A stretch of 5,126 nt of DNA. Source: UBA7662 sp041688385. Lineage in GTDB: Bacteria; Bacteroidota; Bacteroidia; UBA7662. Shown one piece after another: positions 1-5,126 of the stretch; within the stretch, counting starts at the first letter, position 1, and each line of letters starts with the position of its first letter. Location: assembly GCA_041688385.1 (NCBI GenBank), contig JBDNIH010000196.1:1-5126 (forward strand). The letters are read 5' to 3'. A model generated the notes under the pieces. It searched no databases and was not told the DNA's origin. It saw nothing but the letters and a program-made list of their open reading frames with translations. Position numbers and translations under genes: made by a program.

Positions 1-535
1 AGGAGTCCACGGACGACGTTCGCCGCCTTCGCGGTTACCGCCTTCACGGGGACGATCATTGCCACCTTCGCGTGGGGTCCACGGACGACGTTCACCGCCT
101 TCGCGGTTGCCGTCAAAACGGGGACGATCGTTGCCACCTTCGCGAGGAGTCCACGGACGACGTTCACCACCTTCGCGGTTACCGCCTTCACGGGGACGAT
201 CATTGCCACCTTCGCGTGGAGTCCACGGACGACGTTCGCCGCCTTCGCGGTTGCCGTCAAAACGGGGACGATCGTTGCCACCTTCACGTGGGGTCCACGG
301 ACGACGTTCACCACCTTCGCGGTTAGCGCCTTCACGGGGACGATCATTGCCACCTTCGCGAGGGGTCCACGGTCGACGTTCACCGCCTTCGCGGTTGCCG
401 TCAAAACGCGGGCGATCGTTACCCCCTTCACGTGGGGTCCACGGACGACGTTCGCCGCCTTCGCGGTTATTATCATAACGTGGGCGGTCGTTGCCTCCCT
501 CGCGCGGGGTCCACGAACGACGTTCGCCATCACGG
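1..535 (-). repeat. 72-bp in-frame tandem repeat with 144-bp higher-order alternation
   Basis: The anchor GTCCAC (plus strand) recurs at 5, 77, 149, 221, 293, 365, 437 and 509, a spacing of exactly 72 bp every time. That gives seven complete units plus a decayed one at the gene's 5' side, and the array continues past the left edge. Units starting at 5, 149 and 293 encode RPR-EGG (EGA in one) before NR. Units starting at 77, 221 and 365 encode RPR-FDG. The two types alternate strictly, so the real period of the younger part is 144 bp (48 residues). The unit at 437 (RPR-YDN) and the one at 509 are the most diverged. All changes keep the frame. Confidence 0.97.
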
Positions 536-750
536 CTATCGTTGTTGCGTGAACGCATTTCGCTGGGACGGTCATCGCCGCCTTCAAGATCTTTACGAAG
601 AATTCGGTTTTTTTGAGATTCTGAACCCGATTCTAGGGTATTCAGTTCATCATGCAGTTTTTTAAGGCGATCAGCTCTTGTAGAATTCGAGCCCTGCTCA
701 TCGTTTCGCCGATTGCGGTCATCACGACCGGATTCATTTCTGGCGTCCAT
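1..750 (-). CDS. Arg/Gly-rich repeat protein, N-terminal part; probably the extension of an RsuA/RluB-type pseudouridine synthase (3' end outside window)
   Basis: The frame is open for 250 codons from ATG at 750 to the left edge. An in-frame TAA lies 12 bases before the ATG, so this start is well supported. Residues 1-75 are charged and polar with a possible helix around 25-54 (RADRLKKLHDELNTLE). From about residue 75 the protein is a 24-residue repeat built on GERRPWTPREGG-NDRPR, with Trp at 80, 104, 128, 152, 176, 200, 224 and 248. Each unit has six Arg, five acidic residues and five or six Gly, so it is a disordered polyampholyte. No catalytic domain lies within the window. The pseudouridine synthase call rests on two known patterns: scpB is commonly followed by an RsuA/RluB-family gene, and Bacteroidota members often carry low-complexity Arg/Gly/Asn-rich N-termini. 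An RNA helicase or other RNA-binding protein is possible. It lies 39 bp downstream of scpB on the same strand. Confidence 0.5.
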   Translation of the reverse strand, partial: MDARNESGRDDRNRRNDEQGSNSTRADRLKKLHDELNTLESGSESQKNRILRKDLEGGDDRPSEMRSRNNDSRDGERRSWTPREGGNDRPRYDNNREGGERRPWTPREGGNDRPRFDGNREGGERRPWTPREGGNDRPREGANREGGERRPWTPREGGNDRPRFDGNREGGERRPWTPREGGNDRPREGGNREGGERRPWTPREGGNDRPRFDGNREGGERRPWTPREGGNDRPREGGNREGGERRPWTP

Positions 751-774
751 CAGAAAATATTAATAAATGAACCG

Positions 775-782
775 CAAATGTA
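775..782 (-). promoter_or_regulatory. Possible Bacteroidota -7 element upstream of the repeat gene
   Basis: Read on the minus strand this is TACATTTG, a match to the TAnnTTTG -7 consensus. It is 24 bases before the ATG at 750 and just after the scpB stop codon. No TTG/TTTG -33 element is visible at the usual distance. It may give the repeat gene transcription independent of scpB. Confidence 0.35.
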
Positions 783-789
783 GTAATAA

Positions 790-1371
790 TTATTCAGATT
801 CCTCCTGACCGATCGAATTCTCCTGATTATCAAGCGCTTTGAGTTGCGGAAGCTCATCTAAGTTATTAATACCGAAGTATTCCATAAAACGTTCGGAGGT
901 GCCATACAACAGCGGTCGACCCGGTCCATTGCTCTTGCCCGTAATCACGATCAGATTACGTTCGAGCAAGCGTTGCATACTGTAATCGCAGTTTACACCT
1001 CGGATATGTTCCAACTCGGATTTGGTAACGGGCTGTTTGTATGCAATGATCGATAAAGTCTCTAGTGCTGCTTGCGACAATCTTTTTTTAGCGCGCTCGG
1101 CAAGCACCAGGGCCAATAAAGGTTGAAACTGTTTTTTTGTCAAAAAAAGATAGGCGCCGGCCGTTTTTACCAGCTCAAAACCTTGGCTGCCGGCTTGATA
1201 TTCGGCCATTAATTGTGCTAAAAACGACTCGATTTCAACCTCTGAAACCTCTATTCCATGGTATTGAGCTAATATTTTAGCCAATTCCTCCGCACTGATT
1301 GGTTGTTCGGCCGCAAAAACCAATGCTTCTACTTCGGCCCTCAATTCGAGATATGTTCCAGGTGTTTTCAT
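790..1371 (-). CDS. scpB: Segregation and condensation protein B
   Basis: ScpB is the dimeric winged-helix subunit that binds ScpA in the SMC-ScpAB condensin, which compacts and segregates the chromosome in the cytoplasm. The 193-residue length is typical. The N-terminal winged helix spans about residues 8-79 (EALVFAAEQPIS, 15-26). The second spans about 98-168 and holds the family hallmark LSQAALETLSIIAYKQPVT (98-116), followed by HIRG (122-125) and GRPLLYGTSERFMEYFGI (151-168). The tail 176-193 is acidic and polar, as is common. I place the start at ATG 1371. A frame five codons longer begins at TTG 1386, but that codon lies inside a TAnnTTTG motif, and ScpB proteins usually begin close to the EALLF-like segment. 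scpA is not adjacent within the window; the repeat gene follows 39 bp downstream and the peptidase gene is divergent. Confidence 0.95.
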   Translation of the reverse strand: MKTPGTYLELRAEVEALVFAAEQPISAEELAKILAQYHGIEVSEVEIESFLAQLMAEYQAGSQGFELVKTAGAYLFLTKKQFQPLLALVLAERAKKRLSQAALETLSIIAYKQPVTKSELEHIRGVNCDYSMQRLLERNLIVITGKSNGPGRPLLYGTSERFMEYFGINNLDELPQLKALDNQENSIGQEESE

Positions 1372-1383
1372 GCAGATAGGCAA

Positions 1384-1391
1384 CAAATCTA
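1384..1391 (-). promoter_or_regulatory. Probable -7 promoter element for scpB
   Basis: On the minus strand this reads TAGATTTG, matching TAnnTTTG. A TTTG lies 15 bases further upstream and could be the -33 element, although the gap is a little short. Transcription would start roughly 4-7 bases downstream, leaving a leader of only about 5-10 bases before ATG 1371 and excluding TTG 1386 as the start. Confidence 0.45.
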
Positions 1392-1436
1392 TTAAATTTA
1401 GCTTGCCAAATGCGAAATCAAACTCGGCAATCTGTT

Positions 1437-3497
1437 ATGAAAAAAATACTAAAACCCGTTTTACTCGCCGTGATTACCTTAACCACCTTCGCTTGTTCTT
1501 CAGGAGAAAAGGAAACCACTGTTGAAGAAGCCCCCTTTGAAGTGAAAGTCGACCAATTCGCCGACTTACAAATACTTCGGTATCGTATTCCCGGCTTCGA
1601 CAGCTTGAGTCTGCAACAAAAAGAGCTGTTGTATTATCTATCCGAAGCCGCTAAAGCTGGTCGAGATATAATCTGGGATCAGAACTACAAATACAATCTG
1701 GTTGTACGCCGTACGCTTGAGGAAATTGTAGCGCATTATGAAGGCGATAAAAGCGGTGCTGACTATGCCAAATTTTTGGAATACACGAAAAGGGTATGGT
1801 TCAGCAATGGTATCCACCACCATTACAGCACAAAAAAAATAATGCCCGAGTTTACAGCAGAGTATTTCGAAAGTTTGGTGCTGGGTGCTCCAAAAGCCAG
1901 CTTTCCAGTATTTGAAAATGTCACAGATCCAGCTACCCTTATTGGCTTTTTGAATCCGATACTCTTCGATCCTAGCATAGCTGCTAAAAGAGTCAATCAG
2001 GATGTGAACGCCGACAATGTGGTAGCTTCTGCCAACAACTTTTATGAAGGCGTGAGTCAGGCCGAAGTAACTGCTTACTATGCCAAACTGAAAGATAAAA
2101 ACGACAAAACACCCATCTGGCACGGCTTAAATTCTAAACTGGTCAAAGAAAATGGTCGGTTGGTGGAGAAAGTCTGGAAATCAGGCGGCATGTATGGCGC
2201 AGCCATCGACAAAATCATTTATTGGCTGGAAAAAGCCAGCGGTGTTGCTGAGAATGAAAAACAAAAAGCAGCGCTAGACTTGCTCATCGACTATTATAAA
2301 ACTGGCGACCTCAAAACTTGGGATGCCTATAACATTGCTTGGGTAGCTGATACTGAATCGATGATTGACGTGGTGAACGGCTTTATTGAAGTATATGGTG
2401 ATGCACTTGGCATGCGGGCATCGTACGAATCTGTGGTTTCTGTACGTGATATGGAAGCCACTAAACGCATCAAAGCCATAGGCGATGAAGCCCAGTGGTT
2501 CGAAGACAACAGCCCCTTGGATCCAGCGCATAAAAAAGAAACGGTTATTGGCATCTCTGCCAAAGTAATATTGGCAGTTCAAGAGTCGGGCGACGCAGCA
2601 CCTGCCACACCTATTGGCATCAATCTGCCAAACTCCGATTGGATTCGTAAAGACATCGGTTCAAAATCAGTATCTCTCGGCAACATAGTAGGGGCATACG
2701 ATGAAGTTGCTTCTAAGGGCAGTTCTATCGAAGAATTTGCATTCAGCCAAGAAGAAATTGATCGTTCACGCAAATACGGAGCCTTGGCAGGTGCCTTGCA
2801 TACAGATATGCACGAAGTTATCGGGCATGCCTCGGGCAAACTCAATGCAAACGTTGGCACCCCAAAAGAAACCCTCGTTATGTACGCTTCTACCCTCGAA
2901 GAAGCCCGTGCTGACTTGGTAGCCTTGTATTACCTGATGGACGAAAAGCTGATTCAAATTGGCGTAATGCCATCTCTAGAAGTAGGCAAAGCCGAATACG
3001 ACAGTTATATCCGCAATGGCATGATGTTGCAACTCCGCCGCATCGATGCAGGCGATAATCTGGAAGAATCGCATATGCGAAACCGTCAGTTAGTTGCTGC
3101 TTGGGCCATGGAAAAAGGTGCTGCAGACAATGTAGTTGAACGTAAAAGCAAAAACGGCAAAACCTATTTTGTTGTAAACGACTACCAAAAATTACGTGTG
3201 ATTTTTGGTGAATTGTTGCGCGAAATACAGCGTATAAAAAGTGAAGGCGATTTTAAATCAGGACAAGCGCTGGTAGAAACTTACGGCGTAAAAGTTGATC
3301 AGGCCTTGCAAAAAGAGGTGAAAGAACGTTTCCAGAAAATCCAATCAGCACCTTACTCAGGATTTATTCAGCCAAAACTTACGGCGGTAATGGAAGGAGA
3401 TAAGATTGTAGACGTTAAAGTGACCTACCCAAGTGATTTTGTAGAACAGATGATGGAGTTTGGCAAAATAAACAGCTACTTGCCGCACGTCAACTAA
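1437..3497 (+). CDS. Dipeptidyl-peptidase III-like zinc peptidase, family M49, predicted lipoprotein
   Basis: This is a zinc-dependent exopeptidase family that removes dipeptides from the N-termini of short peptides. The 686-residue product carries the M49 signature HEVIGH (459-464: His459 and His464 as zinc ligands, Glu460 as catalytic base) and EEARAD (488-493), where Glu489 should be the third ligand. The upstream segment NGFIEVYGDALGMRASYESV (314-333) resembles the conserved GFIE-Y-D-G-R-E block of M49 enzymes. Residues 1-20 form a lipoprotein signal: MKKILK, a hydrophobic stretch 7-19, then Cys20 followed by SSGEKE. The -3 position is Thr, a weak lipobox. The mature protein is probably anchored in the envelope. 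An ATG at 1410 is in frame, but it would put nine polar residues ahead of the signal peptide, so ATG 1437 is preferred. There is no Shine-Dalgarno and no TAnnTTTG upstream, so its promoter is unrecognised. Confidence 0.9.
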   Translation: MKKILKPVLLAVITLTTFACSSGEKETTVEEAPFEVKVDQFADLQILRYRIPGFDSLSLQQKELLYYLSEAAKAGRDIIWDQNYKYNLVVRRTLEEIVAHYEGDKSGADYAKFLEYTKRVWFSNGIHHHYSTKKIMPEFTAEYFESLVLGAPKASFPVFENVTDPATLIGFLNPILFDPSIAAKRVNQDVNADNVVASANNFYEGVSQAEVTAYYAKLKDKNDKTPIWHGLNSKLVKENGRLVEKVWKSGGMYGAAIDKIIYWLEKASGVAENEKQKAALDLLIDYYKTGDLKTWDAYNIAWVADTESMIDVVNGFIEVYGDALGMRASYESVVSVRDMEATKRIKAIGDEAQWFEDNSPLDPAHKKETVIGISAKVILAVQESGDAAPATPIGINLPNSDWIRKDIGSKSVSLGNIVGAYDEVASKGSSIEEFAFSQEEIDRSRKYGALAGALHTDMHEVIGHASGKLNANVGTPKETLVMYASTLEEARADLVALYYLMDEKLIQIGVMPSLEVGKAEYDSYIRNGMMLQLRRIDAGDNLEESHMRNRQLVAAWAMEKGAADNVVERKSKNGKTYFVVNDYQKLRVIFGELLREIQRIKSEGDFKSGQALVETYGVKVDQALQKEVKERFQKIQSAPYSGFIQPKLTAVMEGDKIVDVKVTYPSDFVEQMMEFGKINSYLPHVN

Positions 3498-3519
3498 ACA
3501 ATACGTGCTTAAACCTTAA

Positions 3520-3560
3520 AAAAGCGGTAACAACTCAAGTTGTTACCGCTTTTCATTTTT
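3520..3560. terminator. Bidirectional intrinsic terminator between converging genes
   Basis: Arms AAAAGCGGTAACAACT (3520-3535) and AGTTGTTACCGCTTTT (3538-3553) are perfect reverse complements around a 2-base centre; in RNA the innermost pairs would open into a loop. On the plus strand the stem runs into TTTTCATTTTT, and on the minus strand into a run of T. It begins 22 bases after the peptidase stop codon and 9 bases beyond the glycosyltransferase stop, so it can end transcripts from both sides. Confidence 0.93.
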
Positions 3561-3562
3561 AG

Positions 3563-4399
3563 CTATTTAACGGCCCCTTTGTAGGCTTGCACATCTGCAA
3601 GTAGGCTTGTCATTTTTTCTTTACTCCATTTTGCCTCCAGTGAAATCAATTGCTCCGCATCTGCAAAACGTGGCGGTTTGGCTTTGAGGGTGAGCCGCTC
3701 GAAATGGTGGTGAAATACCCCCAAGGCAATGTGAATAGGTTTAATATCCTGCTGTTCGATAGCTCTTTGTTTGGAGCGCAGATACAAATCAAAATCGGCA
3801 GCTTGTATCCGCTCATCCCACAAGCCCAAAAGGGTGATGGCTCTGCGCGTACTTAAGATGCTGTGGCCAGCAAATCCTTCTAATATCTGCTGACCATATT
3901 TCGCTTTGCGGCGAGCACAAAACTTTGGCCAATTGAAGTACATCAAGCGGTGCCGAAAACGCAAGGCATTTTCACTTACCCCCAAAAACCGTGTCGTTCC
4001 CTTGATCCACTTCCAGTGCCTCCGAAATCGCCGGGTTGCCCGCTCAGATTCTGCACGCTCTATGGCTGCTGGACAAACCAAATCGAGCTCGTGGGTGGTC
4101 ATGACAGAAATTAAATCGGCATCCCATCCCGGCGCGACGATAATATCATTGTTAAAAAAGGCCAGATAATCGTATTTCGCTAGCTGTATTCCTTGGTTTT
4201 GGGTGTACGGATAGCTGTAATTAGCTGGGTTTCGGACTACCCTTGCCCCTTTACTTTCAAAAAATTCGGCACTCCCATCTGTCGAGCCGTTGTCGATGAT
4301 AATGAGTTCATACGGCAGGCGGCTGTAACATTCCAACGCCGCAACAAAAAGTCGATTTATGGGCAGTTGGTTGTATACAGCGGCTATAATGCTGATCAT
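3563..4399 (-). CDS. Family 2 (GT-A fold) glycosyltransferase
   Basis: The 278-residue product fits a GT2 transferase that moves a sugar from a nucleotide-sugar donor onto a surface glycan or lipid acceptor. The start MISIIAAVYNQ is the first beta strand of the GT-A fold. Nucleotide-binding residues follow at DNGSTDGS (36-43), with FFNND (81-85) as the metal-binding DXD equivalent and a Trp at 92. GLWDERIQAADFDLYLR (192-208) matches the acceptor-side FDE...EDxDLxxR region, where Asp202 or Asp204 would be the catalytic base. There are no membrane segments, so it is probably cytoplasmic or membrane-peripheral. Residues around 120-150 are unusually basic. The substrate cannot be told from sequence. 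ATG 4399 is preferred over TTG 4411, which lies inside a TAnnTTTG motif. It converges on the peptidase gene and diverges from the ABC exporter. Confidence 0.88.
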   Translation of the reverse strand: MISIIAAVYNQLPINRLFVAALECYSRLPYELIIIDNGSTDGSAEFFESKGARVVRNPANYSYPYTQNQGIQLAKYDYLAFFNNDIIVAPGWDADLISVMTTHELDLVCPAAIERAESERATRRFRRHWKWIKGTTRFLGVSENALRFRHRLMYFNWPKFCARRKAKYGQQILEGFAGHSILSTRRAITLLGLWDERIQAADFDLYLRSKQRAIEQQDIKPIHIALGVFHHHFERLTLKAKPPRFADAEQLISLEAKWSKEKMTSLLADVQAYKGAVK

Positions 4400-4408
4400 A
4401 ATTACGAT

Positions 4409-4416
4409 CAAATATA
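4409..4416 (-). promoter_or_regulatory. Probable -7 promoter element for the glycosyltransferase
   Basis: On the minus strand this reads TATATTTG, matching TAnnTTTG, and ends 9 bases before ATG 4399. No TTG lies 17-23 bases upstream; TTTTCG nearby is only a weak candidate for -33. The position implies a leader of only a few bases. Confidence 0.4.
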
Positions 4417-4457
4417 AGTGGATTGGCCACGAAAATGCTTTAGTTTCACTTTTACGC

Positions 4458-4473
4458 TTGCCTAATTAGGCAA
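4458..4473. promoter_or_regulatory. 16-bp perfect palindrome, candidate operator
   Basis: TTGCCTAATTAGGCAA is identical to its reverse complement. It lies in the 103-bp divergent spacer, 16 bases before the -7 motif of the ABC gene and 41 bases behind that of the glycosyltransferase gene. This spacing covers the -30 to -45 region of the ABC promoter, where a dimeric repressor or activator would act. It has no loop and no T-run, so it is not a terminator. The binding protein is unknown. Confidence 0.5.
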
Positions 4474-4489
4474 AGAAAGCTGCCAACCC

Positions 4490-4497
4490 TACATTTG
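4490..4497 (+). promoter_or_regulatory. Probable -7 promoter element for the ABC exporter
   Basis: TACATTTG matches TAnnTTTG and ends 5 bases before the GTG start at 4503. No clear -33 TTG is visible at the usual spacing. If used, transcription would begin at or almost at the start codon. Confidence 0.4.
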
Positions 4498-4502
4498 TTC
4501 TT

Positions 4503-5126
4503 GTGAAGACTTACTTCAGAATACTGGCTTTTGCCCGACCCCTCCGGAATTTTTTGCCGCGATATGTCATCTTGGCTCTACTCGGGGTGATTTTCGGGAT
4601 TTTCAATTTTACCCTGCTCATCCCTTTGCTGAACATCATTTTCGGCACTGTTGAACAACAAGCTGTACTTACACCGCCCGTTTTCGACTGGAGTTTGAAC
4701 TGGGTAAAAGACTATTTCAACTACCGCTTCCTCCACATATTTAATACGTTTGGTCAGGCTGCTGCACTCAAATTTGTGTGCGGCATTGTAATCGTCTCTT
4801 TCTTTTTCTCCAATGTATTCCGCTATTGGAGTCAGCGGGTGCTTACAGGCTTACGTACATTGGTCGTAAAAAACATCCGTCAAGCCTTGTTTAATCACCT
4901 TATCGATTTAAATGTCCGTTATTTCCATGGTCAGCGTAAGGGAGATTTGATTTCGGTCGTTTCCAACGATGTAACGGAAATAGAAAATTCTGTAGTTAGC
5001 AGCATTCAAATCATCTTCCGCGAGCCTTTGTTGCTGATTGGTTATGTGGTTCTACTATTTATGATTTCGGTAAAGCTGACACTTTTCAGTTTTATGGTTT
5101 TACCGGTTTCCGCGCTTATCATCAGC
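4503..5126 (+). CDS. ABC exporter, N-terminal transmembrane domain (MsbA/LmrA-like half-transporter; 3' end outside window)
   Basis: The first 208 residues of a type IV ABC exporter are present; the frame continues past the right edge, and the nucleotide-binding domain would lie beyond it. Predicted membrane segments are about 22-47, 88-106, 171-189 and 192-208. An extracytoplasmic loop (48-87) rich in aromatic residues separates the first two. YFHGQRKGDLISVVSND (140-156) matches the conserved FF-x-G-x-L-x-S-R-x-x-x-D block in the cytoplasmic loop after TM2 of ABC_membrane proteins. MsbA-type members flip lipid A or other amphiphiles; the substrate here is not determined. The start is GTG 4503: an in-frame TAG lies at 4467-4469, no other start codon lies between, and the first in-frame ATG is residue 187. 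There is no Shine-Dalgarno. The gene is divergent from the glycosyltransferase. Confidence 0.88.
   Translation, partial: MKTYFRILAFARPLRNFLPRYVILALLGVIFGIFNFTLLIPLLNIIFGTVEQQAVLTPPVFDWSLNWVKDYFNYRFLHIFNTFGQAAALKFVCGIVIVSFFFSNVFRYWSQRVLTGLRTLVVKNIRQALFNHLIDLNVRYFHGQRKGDLISVVSNDVTEIENSVVSSIQIIFREPLLLIGYVVLLFMISVKLTLFSFMVLPVSALIIS

Noticed and set aside
1..535. CRISPR array
   Set aside because: The 72-bp units are contiguous, with no unique spacers, and they stay in frame within a coding sequence.
59..665. Long plus-strand open frames across the repeat (Pro/Ser/Arg-rich, up to 139 residues)
   Set aside because: They are antisense to the repeat gene. A 72-bp period divisible by three and poor in stop triplets leaves several frames open at once. 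The minus-strand frame covers all 250 codons, has a proper start and shows sensible synonymous variation.
801..806. AGGAGG (minus strand) as a Shine-Dalgarno for the repeat gene
   Set aside because: It lies inside the scpB coding end, about 50 bases before ATG 750, too far to act, and no other gene here uses a Shine-Dalgarno.
1410..1436. ATG 1410 as the start of the M49 gene
   Set aside because: It would put MRNQTRQSV in front of a complete lipoprotein signal that begins at ATG 1437.
1638..2957. Several minus-strand frames of 63-161 residues inside the M49 gene, and a 73-residue plus-strand one
   Set aside because: They are shadows of a strongly supported coding region and show no recognisable domain.
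3650..4417. Plus-strand frames of 68-87 residues antisense to the glycosyltransferase
   Set aside because: They overlap a gene with clear GT2 motifs and have no features of their own.
4745..4752. TACGTTTG as a promoter
   Set aside because: It matches TAnnTTTG but lies inside the ABC exporter coding sequence with no gene start after it; one such hit is expected by chance.

Overview
The window looks like a chromosomal fragment of a Bacteroidota (Cytophaga-Flavobacterium-Bacteroides) bacterium. Four kinds of evidence support this. No gene start has a convincing Shine-Dalgarno sequence. The Bacteroidota -7 promoter motif TAnnTTTG sits just upstream of four of the five genes. The M49 peptidase carries a lipoprotein signal peptide. 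The scpB gene is followed by an Arg/Gly-rich, repeat-extended protein of the kind that often precedes an RsuA/RluB-type pseudouridine synthase domain in this phylum. The phylum call is inference from these traits; no marker RNA is present.

Layout from left to right. Positions 1-750 (minus strand) hold the first 250 codons of a gene that runs off the left edge. Most of it is a perfect-period 72-bp (24-residue) tandem repeat with an overlying 144-bp alternation. Positions 790-1371 (minus) are scpB, a chromosome-segregation factor lying 39 bp upstream of the repeat gene, so the two probably form one transcription unit with a possible internal promoter. A 65-bp divergent spacer separates scpB from a plus-strand dipeptidyl-peptidase III-like (M49) lipoprotein at 1437-3497. 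A strong bidirectional hairpin terminator (3520-3553) lies between this gene and the converging family 2 glycosyltransferase at 3563-4399 (minus). A 103-bp divergent spacer then carries two outward-facing -7 motifs and a 16-bp perfect palindrome. It leads to a plus-strand ABC exporter (MsbA/LmrA-like transmembrane domain), which starts with GTG at 4503 and runs off the right edge.

The genes do not form one pathway. ScpB (condensin partner) and the presumed RNA-modifying enzyme are housekeeping functions, the M49 lipoprotein is an envelope peptidase, and the glycosyltransferase and the ABC exporter may both serve cell-surface glycan or lipid assembly. I see no defence system, mobile element, CRISPR array, tRNA or rRNA. 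The most notable signals are the higher-order repeat in the first gene, the placement of the TAnnTTTG motifs (which argues for moving two gene starts and suggests very short leaders), and the palindrome in the glycosyltransferase/ABC spacer.
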